Translations under genes and position numbers: made by a program
From: Symbiodinium microadriaticum
Lineage: Eukaryota; Sar; Dinophyceae; Suessiales; Symbiodiniaceae
Assembly (NCBI GenBank): GCA_001939145.1
Contig: LSRX01000261.1
Span: forward strand, 348,159 to 412,158
Length of the DNA stretch: 64,000 nt
Direction of reading: 5' to 3'
The notes under the pieces: model-generated
What the model was told of the DNA's origin: nothing
The model's database searches: none
The model's input: only the letters and a program-made list of their open reading frames with translations
In this document: positions 11,230 to 23,519 of the stretch, piece after piece
Layout of the letters: every line of letters starts with the position of its first letter
Position numbering within the stretch: the stretch's first letter is position 1

Positions 11230-13145
11230 ATGGCAAACGAGTCTCCCATCCGCTTCGCCTTCGCCTTTGGCATGGCCTCCGGGCACATCAACCCTTCCCT
11301 GCCGATTGCTCGAGCTCTGGTCAAGCTGGGGCACGAGGCCGGAAGAGGGGTCGAGGCTGCCCCTTTTCTCGTCGTTTATCCCCCCCCCTTCCCCCCCCCC
11401 TCGCATGTTGAGGTGCACTACCTCTCCCGAGAGCAGATGCGGGCACCCATCGAGGACACCGGGGCGCACTTCACCAACGAGCTCGAAGAGTGCCCGGAGC
11501 TCTACGAAGGCTCGGATCAGGGACGTAAGGCCTGAAGTGATAAAGTGTTCTTCCCGCACCTTTTCAGCGAGGCCGGAAGGAAGACCTCTTCGGTGCCACG
11601 GAAGCCCTGAAGCTGGAGCATGGCCTGGAGGAGGATCCCATGATGCTCTCCTGGGTCAAGTTGGCCCCGATCTCCCTGGAGCTGGGGCTCCCAGGGGTTC
11701 TGCGCTGGATGCAACGGCTGCAGCCGCAAGTCCTGGTCTTCTGTCCTATGCTCAACAGGGATGCCTTCTTCGCGGCCAAGATTCTGGGCATTCCCCGCGT
11801 CCCACTTCTGACCACGGCCGGCCCAGGCAGCATGGTCTCCGTGATAAATCAGTTCCTGTCCTGGTCAGGGCTGTCGATGCCAGAGATCATCGAACGCGCT
11901 CGGAAATTCCCCGCCTCTGCGGAAGCCATCCGACGTCTTGCGGACATGGGCGTTAACTACGAGGCAGAGCTGGAGCTGAGTGCCAAGAGCCCCGGCGCAA
12001 TCGGCTGCATGGTGCACAGCCCTATAACCGTCGTGACCACCTGTGAAGACATGCAAGATCCGGTGCCGCCGGAACTGGAAGCAGCCTATTCCTCGCAAGG
12101 CGCGAAGTTTGTCTACGTCGGCCCGCTCCTGGACCAGCAGGGTGCCCGGCGGGCCGCCGGCCACAAGTTCGCGCAGTTCGCGCACTCCGACACCGAGAAG
12201 GCAGGAGATTCGCCGAAAGATGTTTTGGAGGAGCTGCGTGATGCCCGGGATGCGGGCCGATTGATTGTGCTGGCCAGCATGGGGACGGTGATCACCGGAG
12301 ACAGTCCCGACTTCGGCTGGGCTGTCAAGCCCGTGGAGTCACAGAGACAGGGACTCACAGGCAAGCAGTTGTGCCAGGCGGCCTGGAGTGGTGTCTTCGA
12401 TGCTTTCGGTGCCAAAGAAGGAGACCTTCTGGAGAAGACCCCGTTGATCTTGGTGTCAGTGGGCCCACAGAAAGATGCCCTGGACAGCGTGAAGGTGCCT
12501 CCGAATGCCATCTGCAAGCCGGTCTTGCCACAGGTGGACCTTCTCAGAGCTGGCGTGGACATCTTCTTGACGCATGCGGCTTGACTGTTCTAGATGTGAT
12601 AGGTTTTTGTTTTTTTGGGGGGGCGTTTTCTCTTTTAAGAAGGCCTTGGGCCTGGGCCTTGTTGACGCGATCCGCCGAGGGGGGTCAGAACAGTTTCATG
12701 GAGTCCCTCGCGGCGGGAGTCCCTGTCGTGGTATGTCCCGGCTTCGCAGACCAGCCTGCAAACGCCCAGAAGGCCGCGGAGCTCCAAGTGGGGCTGCAGG
12801 TGACCCGGCCTGTCCCCGCCGAGGGCGAGGCTGGGATCATGTCCCTGCAGATGCTTTTCATGAAGGCTGGAGGGCTCTTTTGTTTTAGGGATTTCCCTGC
12901 TCCAGGAGGATGCTGCCACAGCTTCTTACACCACGTCCGTAGCGGAGGCCTTGCGCCGGGTACAGCAGGAGCCGGTCTTCCGCACAGCAGCCGCCGAGTG
13001 TGGCCGAAAGATCACCGAGGCGGGGGGCGTCCAGAGGACCGTGGACATCCTCCTCCAGACTGGAAGGGAGAGGCCGCTGCCGACCCTCCTCGCGAACACA
13101 GCCCCCACGAGCCACACCGTCAAAGAGTGCAGGGTACAGGCCTGA
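11230..13145 (+). CDS. GT1/UGT-family glycosyltransferase (MGT-like), four exons
   Basis: The enzyme would transfer a sugar from a UDP-sugar to a small lipophilic or other acceptor; acceptor and exact donor cannot be told. Exons: 11230-11521, 11572-12575, 12680-12865, 12906-13145, joining in frame to about 573 residues. The start ATG follows CTGGCC and is followed at once by the N-terminal Rossmann strand FAFGMASGHINPSLPIARAL with the GHINP signature. The C-terminal donor-binding motif is split by an intron: FLTH at the end of exon 2 joins GGQNSFMESLAAGVPVVV, followed by PGFADQPANAQKA, giving the family HGG..S..E...GVP....P...DQ..NA pattern. Donors are GC for introns 2 and 3. Intron 1 could be GA or a good GT (GTAAGG) three bases on. 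Intron 3 would be only 40 bp, so that junction is the least secure. No signal peptide or C-terminal membrane anchor is evident, unlike animal ER UGTs. Confidence 0.88.
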
Positions 13146-16137
13146 TCAAAATTCAAACGTTGAGGGAAAGCAATTTTCTGCACAGAACTTTTCGCGTGCC
13201 GAGAGGGCATGCTGCTTCACACATGCTGGAGCGTGAATTTGGCAAAGTCCCGACGGATCGACCAGCCGGCTTTGGCCAGCGGTCCTCACAGCTCGACTTT
13301 AGTACAGTGGCAGGCTTTCCTGCCAACATGCACGGAGCAGAAGATGCGCCCACTGCCGTTCGAGCAGCCTCGTTTCGCGCTGTTGTGTAGAGTTCCCACT
13401 GGGTGTCCCTCTCATGGGCTTGGTTCAGGTGGAAGCCCAATGACCGCGGAGGTGTCGACTACAACGTGGACTCAGTTGCTCGGCAGCACATAAATCAACA
13501 TGAACCAGCGACGTTCAGCGAGGCAAACGTTTGGGCATCATTCCAAGGCTCTAGCAAAGTCTAGTGTAGCATCAGTTCCATGTTAATGATGGGCCGAAGC
13601 GTGTCACCGAAGAGGCCATCGCCAAACGGATAGAAGCGCACCAGGCTGTGACAGGGCCCGGCAGCGTGAACTTTGCCGTGCAGCCCTGAGCTCGCGATGT
13701 GAGCTTGCTTTCGTGCTCGGGAAGACGGAAAGCTGGTAGACGGTGACGGAGAAGTTCACCTTGAACTCGAACACCTTCGCCTTGTCTGGAACCCGGGAGC
13801 CGGCAAGGACGTAAAGAGCATGTGGTGATGTTCGGGGATTCCCCAAAAAGAGGTACAACTGCATGAACGTCATGCGCTACACCATCGAGGCCGGCGCAAA
13901 AACGGCCTCTCTGTCCCTTTCGCTCCTTTCAGGGCCTTTTTTGCCGGTCAGGAGACCATCGTGAAGGTGGCGCACATGGCTCCGGCGGCCCAGTCGACGG
14001 CCTCGGACCACGACCTGGGCGAGGCCAGCGGGGCTTTTTGGGCGAAGACTAGAGCGGCTTTGGGGGCAGCGCGCCCTCTCCCTTGTCAGACGGCTCCGGC
14101 GGTCTTCTACCAGTACCTCATCAAGCCACTTGGCAAGAGTTGCAGGGCTCGGGCTCTGTAGATCTCTGGGAGGGTCCGGAGCCAAGAATGCCTTCTGCTT
14201 CTCAGGCATGCGAACGGTTCCCTGATGGCACAGACCTCTCAGTACCGTTTGCCGGAAACAGACGTCTGCGACCCAGCGACCAGTTCGCGAGCAGAATCTT
14301 CTTGCATCTTGTTCCGGTCGGCGGTGCTTCGAGATCAACTTCACGTCCTTCATTCCCGGCAGCTTGCAGACAGATGTCTTTGCGGTGTGCGACTCAGCTT
14401 TGGTTGTCGATGGAACCTGCGTTCTTTGGCATGCCGCTGGGCTATGCATGGAGGAGAGAGGATGAGCGAGAGTAGAAAGCCAATCTCACGGAGCGAATAG
14501 CATGCCTCTTCCCAACAGCTTCACGCCACCACTGCCCAGCAGGAAAGCCCGACAACCAGCCAGCCTTCCAAGGTCTGCATGCTGTTACCTTGCAAGCCAA
14601 GAAGCTAAGCCCGACAACCCAGAGAGAGAGAGAGAGAGACTGCTCACACCGAGTGGCCAACACTGTGCGTTTGACACAGCAACGGGGCGGGGGTATGTGC
14701 AAGGCAGTGTAAGGGTGAGGGGCATGACAAGCGAATGAAGTCTGACGAGACAGCGAACCGCAGAGACCGATAGAGAGCGACAAAGACAGACAGTCTCAAA
14801 CCATCAGCCGGTGCTCAGATGGCGAAGCGCCAGGGGCGCTGGGAGGGCACCGGATGGCGCGATTGCCGCACTCCTCAGAAGGTCCTTGGGCACTGTTCAG
14901 TTCTTTTACATGGAGGCTTGATCATGGGCTTCAAGAGGAGTGATCAGAGTACATCTTGCATTGAAAAAAAAGCTCATGTATGTCTGCCAGGGTTGGAACA
15001 TTTCCTTCCCTGAGAAGAAGGGGGACAATTTGGTTGCCATCGCCACAGTGCAGGACAGCTGCGCTTAAGTTAATTGCAAACGCACAGAACTGTCGGCCCT
15101 TTTTGTGGGAGCTCTTGCATGCAGAAGCAAGAAGCTGGTTCTATGATGCATGATGCTGTGGAACACGCGCAACCCGCCAGGATTTGCAAGTAGCTGCCTT
15201 GGCAGTCGTGCCGTGCTAAGCGAAGCACCGTAGAACAGCTGAGCAGCGGGGTGTTTTTTTTTGCGATCTTCACAGATTTTGTACTGCCAGCCCTGCCTGC
15301 TGCCCAGTTGACCTTGCTCGCATGGCGGGAAGAGACCGTCGGCTCAGACGGATTTGAGCACGCAGGCAAGGAGTAATGTACTGCATCCCTTCACAGAAGC
15401 GCTCTTAGACGGCTTGCTTCAGTAGATACTAGTACTAGTAGTCGTAGGAGACTGGCTGTCAGGTTTTCCAAAGACGCATCGCTGTAGCTAGATAAGAATG
15501 ACAGTGGCGAATCAACAGAAAAAAGCGGCAGAATATAACAGCAATACTAAGAATCTCATAATTAATTGCTGTCACCACCGCCACCGTTGCTGCCTACTGC
15601 TGCTGAGGGTGTCCCAACTATAGCCAAAGCTCAAGAAGGTAGCAATGGGCCACCGAACTTGATGCATATAATCAGCCTGGGACTAAGACTTCAGTCTCAT
15701 TGCGCCCTGAAGCCTGAACCTTAAGGGTTTACGACTTCAGGCGAATGTTGGATCTACAGGACTGTGGGTTGAGGGGTGCCTTCTCGCCCTCAAAATACAA
15801 TTCGGCCCCGAAGGTTAGGCCCTAATGTAATGAATAAACCTGTCATGTCGACTTTGTCTCTTGTGTGTGGCGGTTGCGATTGGCATGCTTGGCATGGCAT
15901 GTTGGTCATTGGCATGTTGGTCATTGGCATGAGCTTGCTTGACTTGCATTTGTGTCCCTACCCACGCAGAACATGCGGCTCCTGCCGCTACTACTGCTGC
16001 TACTACCACTCCTGCTGCTACTGCTCTACTACGACGACGACTACTGCTACTACGGCGACGACCACTACCGCTACTACTGCTACTGCTACTGTTACTGCGA
16101 CTACGACAACGACTGCGACTGCGACTAAGACTACTGG

Positions 16138-16185
<48 letters not shown>

Positions 16186-17548
16186 GGCTACCACACCTAC
16201 CACACCACTACCACAACCACTACGGCGGGGGCACCGACGACCTCTGCTATTACGACTTCTACTGCGATTTGGACAAAAAGAGTTCTGCGAAGAAGCATGC
16301 AGCGCTGATGCTACCCACTGACAAGATCATCAACGTTTTTCCCTTACTATTTCCACTGTTCTTGTTGTTGCTGCTGACGTGTTCCTTCTTGTTCCTAGGT
16401 TCGAGCAATGGTCCAAGTGGTAGTGTTGTCGTATCTGCTACTGTTAACACCATATGGCATCAACGTTCATGAGCAATACCCATGCGAGAATGGTTACAAC
16501 GGTTACAACTAGTATCTTTTCCATGCGCGACAAATGTAAACATCGATTTCGAAACATACTCATAGCACGAAGTTGTGCAAGAATAAGCGCATCCGCATGG
16601 AAAGAAGCATCATGGTCCCAGTAGTATGGGATCAAAAGCTTTGGTGTCACGGCCCGGAACGACCACAATGCAAGCATTGATGGTCGTCTCCAACAGACCT
16701 GCCAGGCCAGTTCTCCATGTACTGGTCGCTGGTGAGCCCTTAGCATTGCTCCGTGGGTTTGCTGCTAGCTCTGAAGCTTTCTCATGCCTTCAGCCCCTGG
16801 GGATGTCTGCCGGATATGGGAAGCACGGCCAGATGACATGTTCATGTGACACTGCACCATCCCGGGCACCTTGGCTCGCAGCTAGTGCTCCGTGCAATCC
16901 ATGCCTGGAGCGAATTTTGAGGACGGGGGTTCTCCAGCAAATGCCTGAGCAGTCCAATGTTCGGAGGCCTCTGAAACGTCAGCCAGCCGGATCATTTCAG
17001 GAGACGCAGAAGGAGCCGCCGCGCCCTTTTATGCTCCCCAGGCACCTCTTGTTGGCCCGCCACAGGACCGGCATGGTGTTTGGAAAGGTTTCATTCAGTC
17101 AGTCTGCAGTATGTCTGGGACTACAGGCTTGCCGTAGCTCATCAAGGGTCCTGATTTGGCACATTGTTATTCGGCTTTCAATGCTCGGGAGTGCTGGTTG
17201 AAGACATGCGATTCCTCCCAGGACCACGGCATCTCTTTAGACCTGCCACTGAGCTGACATCGTTGGGCGGGCGGCTACAATCTTGAGTTTGAGGTATATG
17301 AATGTCATACATCAGTGATCCGAGTTGTCTAATTCCCTCTGCATCATATCAGTCCTGCGCAAGGAATCTGCATGCCTCCAAAGGCATCTCAGTAAGCGCA
17401 AGGACTGCCAGGCATGAAATTCCTCGTGAGTGGAACATGGAGACAAGTAGAGGCAAGAGCGAGGTACCGATCTTGCCGCGCTGTCTGGAGATGAAGCGTG
17501 AGCTATCGTGAATTGCTTTGCAGGATCCTGGTCTGAACTGTCGCAACC
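13146..17548. other. Spacer between glycosyltransferase and eIF5 genes
   Basis: No family recognised. A region at 13590-14160 is open in pieces on both strands (on minus 13604-13873 and 13877-14449) and may contain exons, but no motif decides the strand. 14621-14640 is an AG tract. 15980-16240 is a degenerate CTA/CTG/CGA trinucleotide tract with a pure CTG run at 16137-16185. A 191-codon open frame at 16626-17201 (+) has no recognised domain. Confidence 0.45.
15980..16240. repeat. Degenerate trinucleotide tract with (CTG)n core
   Basis: Period-3 sequence of CTA, CTG, CCA and CGA words, containing an essentially pure CTG/GCT run at about 16137-16185. It leaves several frames open on both strands (poly-Ala, poly-Leu, poly-Thr), which are not treated as genes. 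Confidence 0.8.
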
Positions 17549-20527
17549 ATGGCGATGTGCAACATCCCGTCCACGAACACCGACCCTCAGTACCGCTCGG
17601 CTGGCATGTTTCACCGTGCATTGAACTGGCCCTTTCTTTGTGCAGAGCCCATCAGAATATTTCCCTCTGGACAGTATATTTTTGAGACTGCCTACTCTTT
17701 GTCTCTCTCTCCCTCTCCCTCTCTTTTTCTGTCGCCCTCTCTCAGAGAGCCTTCCACCCCCGAAGTCACAATTGGCCAGGCTACAAGATGCCACGGCTGA
17801 TGGCAAAGGTCGAGGGTCGTGGAAATGGCCGAGCGGCTGCAGTTCTGATTCCTCCAGGTTTTACCCCGGGATCCCAGGAGTCACAGTATGTCACAGTTTC
17901 AGGACGGTGGGCTTCAGCTTCAAAGTCACGCACGTTCGAGATCTGCCGGAATTTTCCTGAGCCTAGGTATCAAGACCTGCATTGTGAACATGGGAGAGGC
18001 TTGGCGGGCATAGGCAAAGAGACCTGGGACTCTATGATCTGAACCATGAAGAATAGATTCCTTAGATGCTGGGACTGCGTAAACGTAAGGGCATGTAGCC
18101 GCGCTCGCTCCCAGCAAACAGGTTGCCCGCGCAATCAAGCGACCGCCGCCGCAAAGCTGCAAAGTCATGCGACTATGTCGATTTGTAAGCCCTGCTTCGT
18201 CAAGCCCGTCTTCGGCGATCCAGGCAGTACGTGACAAAGTTCTTTGGCAACGCAAGGGCCCCTGAGACAATGTGTGCACCAAGTGCACCAGTACAGGCAG
18301 GCTGCAAGGGATCCGCGAGAGGCGTGTTGCATGGTGCAAGGACTTGGGTGCTCAATCGACCTACACGAACAAGGCTCCTGTTGCGAGATGTATGTAGATT
18401 TTTCGGGCCCCTAAACCCTAAACCCTAAGCCCTTATAGAGTCCTCACATGGTTCTGTGCCAGGAAGGAGAGGGGGAGCGATCCATCGTTCGTGGGGCGCA
18501 TCAGGTGGAGGCCGGGGGCCATGCTGGGGGCTGCCTTTCATCCTATCTACGGGTCCGAGTCTCTTGAAGCTTCCATCCTTCTGGACCCTTGCACCTGAGA
18601 ATTTTGGGCTCCAGAGTTCCCGGGAAGCATGTCTCGACTATGTGTGGACGTTTACATGGGCAGCGGCCGAGCGCTGCAGATCTCGCTGGGAGTTTCCGCG
18701 ACAGTTCGAGACGTGCAGCACGGCATCATTTGCTCAAGCCTTTTTTTCTTCGCTGCAGTTGTGTAGTCTCTGTTGTGTTCAGGTTGGCCTGAACCCTGAA
18801 TCGCAAATTAGGAAGGACAGCATTTCGGAGATACTGCACGTACGGCCACATCACCAAAGACTGATCCTTTCCGATGTCAGGAGTGCCAAGAGACTATTCG
18901 ATTCCCAACGCGTCCTACAACTGTCGTCAAAAGACCCCTTCGGGACTCTCGAGTTGTTGCTGGTGTTAAACGCCGAGCTGTGAGCTCAAGACGAGAGCCG
19001 GGATTCTCTGCACCGAGATCAGCGAGATGTCCATGGAGGAAGACATCCACGAAGCTTCCAAGCCTGCGAAGTTGAGATGCCAGCCGTCCGGCTGTCAGAA
19101 TATTACCTTAGCTTAGCGTCCAAACAAGCAGCTGATAACGCTTGCAACGTGGATGTCGGAGCAGCCAGGAGGCTGTGGGCTGTGAGCCAATCGAATTCGG
19201 GAACAGGAGTCCAAGTTTTGAAAGCCCATCCGAAGGTTGCTTCTTACATATACATATATATATATAGAAACACATATGTGTATATATAGTTATTATTAAG
19301 CAAATAATAAATACATATCTATATCTATATATATATATATATGTTTAATAGCGTGTGCTCAGTCAATGAACTAGTTGCAGTCGTCAGTCACTATTATAGC
19401 TGTTCGCAGTACTGGACCTCCGAATTAGCTTAAAGACTTAATGTGTTGTATGTGTGTGCAGGAGCCTCCATGCGAGCGAGACGTGTGCTGTGCGCGCACT
19501 CACTCGTTCGCTGCAACCGTCGGAATGGGCGGCAAATCAGGGGCACAGTTCCAACGTACAGTCTTGCTAAGAGGTCTTGTTAGAATCAACCTGTTCGGAA
19601 AGAAATCTGATGTGGAACATGCCGAGGAGTTGCGCTGCTTGCAGTGGAGTCTCCATTGCAGGCTACTGCTTCCCCCCTCGTAGTTACGTAGTTGCTGTCG
19701 CTGTCGTAGGATCCAATCTTACGCGGATCAGCTCGGATTCCAGGTGCTGCTTCGATGGATTCTTCAGGTTCAGAAGCCAGTCACCAGGAAACCTGGCGAA
19801 AAGCTTTTATGTTGAGACGACGAGGCAATTTAGCCGGCTTCCTTGGGTCATGCGATGTCTGCGTTTTGCACACACAGCAAGTGACACTCAGTGGATTCTC
19901 CGCTGCATGTCACAAACCCATACAGCCGTGATGTGTTGTCCGTGCCGTCCTCTCGTTTCACTTCGCCATCCCGACCTCTCGCTATGAGGCTTGCCCAGCG
20001 GGTTAAAGTCTCACGATGCAGCAGCAATCCTTCTCGCAGATTCGATTTCATAGGTCAGAAGAGCAGTGCATGGGAGGCTGTCTTGGAGCAGTCAGCCTCC
20101 AAACCGAGCATCGTTGATCATTAAAGTGGAAGCGGTTGGCCGCGCTCTGACACAGGACTTGCGGACTTCACTGGATAAGTTCATCGAGAAGTACGTCTGC
20201 TGTGAGAACTGCTGCTCGGCGTGAGTGAAATGCCTTCTTTCAGTTCCTGAGGAGCCTTAGAAGGAGCAGCCTGAGTAGTCGACGTGGCTTCGAAGAGCAA
20301 TGATGTTGCGGGTCTGGTCGCACAAGTGGTCTTCTTTCATGATCCTGCCATGTTCACCTAATTCAGGAGGTTCCTTGCTTAGTAAAAGGAGGCGATCTTT
20401 AGGCTTAATTTTTCTAGTGGAGGTGTTTGGTCCCACATTCCAAGGCCATCTTCCCGAGATTGATATGTTCATCAAGAAGGGCATCATCCAGGAGAGCCTC
20501 CTCCGCCAGCATCAGTGTGATGACATA

Positions 20528-20568
<41 letters not shown>

Positions 20569-20674
20569 ATTTAATATATCTTGTAATATATATATATATA
20601 TATAATATGATATAATATGATATAATATAATATAATATAATATAATATAATATAATATAATATAATATAATATA

Positions 20675-20715
<41 letters not shown>

Positions 20716-23478
20716 GTATACCACTCTTGAAGTCTTGTCGGGGGGAAGTACTGGACAGCCTTTGGATGCTGGTTGAACTCGGGCAACGTCGAACGTCCAG
20801 CGGTTCTCTGCGTGCTTGTCGTCGATGTTGAGGGCAGCTTCACAGCTGTAGCCGGAACGCACCTCTGATGACTGATTGATGCGGTGTTGTTGACAACAGC
20901 GCTTCAGGGACAGGCATGGGGTGTGGTCGTGAGCGGTTTATCAGAGATGGTTTCGCGGCTGAAGTTGCCAGCCCCCGCAGGGTCGATGCAACGCCTGTGG
21001 CTGGCAGGGTGAACTTGACAATGTGGACAAGCCGCTCGGCAGTGCAGTTCCTTCTGGACGAAGTTGTAGAGTATTGCGTGAGGAGCTGTTGAAAGCAAGG
21101 CTTTCCGAGCCGGCAGACTGTAAAGTCAAAGTCTCACGTTGCTCTGTCTGGCAAGTTCATCACAAGGCTTGCAGCTTTTATCCTCAAGAATCCGTCAGGT
21201 TCTCAGTGGTCTCTGCCAGTTCGGCACTTCCATGCAAAAGTGTTGTGCAGCTAGACCTGAAGTGCTGGTGCTTGCTAAGTCCTGACGAGTCTGGCATGGG
21301 CTTGAGCACCATGGAAGCCAACGTCAAGCGCACAAAGAAGCCCAAGGGTGGCGCCAAGGACATTACAGTCAGAGCATGTGCTCCCACGAGCTGCACGGCA
21401 CATCTACTTTAGCGCTCCGAACAGAGATGGTCCTTGCCTGACAGAACTGCCAAGGGCCTAAGAGCAAGTCCCAGTCGGCAAAACTCTGGTAATCATGACG
21501 TTGGTAGCAGAACCCGGAAAGCTGCAGGACAAGAATGCTGACGACGACGATGAGGCACAGGTTTAAGTGCCAAGATCGGATGCGAGAGGGTGCTCATCTG
21601 GCGGCGGTTTCTGTGCATGTGCATCAAGGATGATGACGACTCTTCCAGCGCTAAGGCCCTACAGCCTTCAGAGTATCGCTGCAAAGCCCTTCTTGCGGGT
21701 TGAACGGCAGCGAGTTGTGACAAAAAGCACAGCAGGAGAAGAAGGAAAAGAAGGAGAAAAAAGAGAAGAAAGAGAAGAAAGAGAGGAGAGAAAAGAAGGA
21801 CAACGAGAAGAAGGAGAAAAAGGAGAAGAAGGAGAAGAAGGAGAAGCAGCGGAAAAAGAAGAAGGAAAAGAAGGAGAAAAAAGAGAAGAAAGAGAAGAAG
21901 GACTGTGCCGTCTGCATGCTTCTCTTGTGTCTTGAAGGACGATTTTGGTGTAGCAGGCAAGTTGCTCCCTACAGCAGTTGAATTGAAACAGCTCCGAGCA
22001 TACTTGCACCGGGACCGGCCTTTGCATTCAGGAGAAAAAGAAGAAGGAAGCCGACGACAGCGACGAAGATGATGAGAAGGAGAAAAAGGTGCATCGCACA
22101 ACGGAATCATGCTAGGCCAAGCTGATGTCACCCAGACTGGCCGCTCGGGTTCTGAGGAAAAGAAGGAGAAAAAGGAGAAGAAGGAAAAAAAGGAGAAGAA
22201 GGAGAAAGACAAGGACAAGGAGAAAAAAGACAAGAAGGCCAGGATCATTCAGGTGTGATGAAGCGGGGCTACCTCGCCGCCTGAATGCCGTCCAGGGTTG
22301 GCTTAGCTCGCGATGTTAGACTTGCATCGAGGCTTCGGGTTGGGAGTCGTTTGCCAGGATAATAAAGAGAAGAAAGAGAAAAAGGACAAAAAGGTGCGGA
22401 TGTGCGGTTATGCGGACGCTGAGAAACAGTTCTCCAGAAGTTATGTCCCGAAACCTGTGCAGGAGAAGAAGGACAAGGACACCCGAATGATGCAGTTCTA
22501 CTCATACTTCTCAAACACACCACCTAGCAAGGTTCTTGAAGGTTGTGGTTCCACCAGTTTTTTCCTACTCTTCTTCTCTTTCGCAGTCCGAGCTCTTCCG
22601 CCAGCAGGAGGCTCCGGAGGACGACGAAGACTCCGACAAGGACGTCCAGAATCTCACGCCTTGGCCGCAGACTGTTCTCTTCAAGTGCTCCCGTGAACCG
22701 GACTAAGCTGCAGGCATGACGACGAGCAGACCAAGTCTGTGATCGTCGTTCTGAAGGAGTTCGTGGACAGCAAAGGCTGGCCAGGTTCTTGTTCGTTCTG
22801 CAAGTTGTGAATGGGACGAGACGTTGCATTGTCTCGCGAGGTGGCAAGCCCAGCAAGGCCGACTTTTTCGAAGAGCTGCGCATGCAGTCTCCTGGCGACA
22901 TGACCATGAGTTCCGAAGCAAGTTCGTGACAGTAAGTGCACCAATTACAGGCCTTTTTTTGCAGTGCTTGGGGCTGTGCAAATTTCTCCCGCAGTCTGAT
23001 CGGTTCTGGGACCCAGGCAATTGGCAAAGGTGTTTGACAACAAGGTGCCCATGGAAGTCACAGTAGGCCTGGGGTTGGGAAGGGAGAAGCGGGAAGCGGT
23101 GTGCAGGTGCGCTTGTTCATCGCCTTCGAGGCACTTTTTGGTGCAGTGGGGTCGCGGTGGCAGCCAGAAAGCTTCGACCCTCGGCAGGTGCTATGTGGCA
23201 GCTCCATGGATGCCAAGGCGCTCAGTGGAGTCAGCGAGTTGATTGCGCGGCACCGAGCTGCAAAGCTTCTTCTTCAACCTAGACCGCACAGTCGTGGTCG
23301 TATCATGCAGTATCACGTCCTAGCGATGCACTCAGGACAAAGTCATCAGCAGCCCGCCTTCCTGGCCAAGTGTTGTCACATTCTGCACAAACTCGGGTAT
23401 CGTGTCGCCGCACCCTCATCACACTCCGTGCTTTCTTTCTCCTCTGACTCTGAAGTAAACCATCTTGCTCTCTTTCTG

Positions 23479-23519
<41 letters not shown>

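Noticed and set aside
12371..13390. 339-codon + strand frame overlapping the UGT gene
   Set aside because: Wrong frame relative to the FLTH-GGQNS donor-binding motif; a shadow of UGT exons 2-4.
21493..22248. 251-codon minus-strand frame (Phe/Leu/Ser-rich)
   Set aside because: Antisense shadow of the Lys/Glu-rich eIF5 linker exons.
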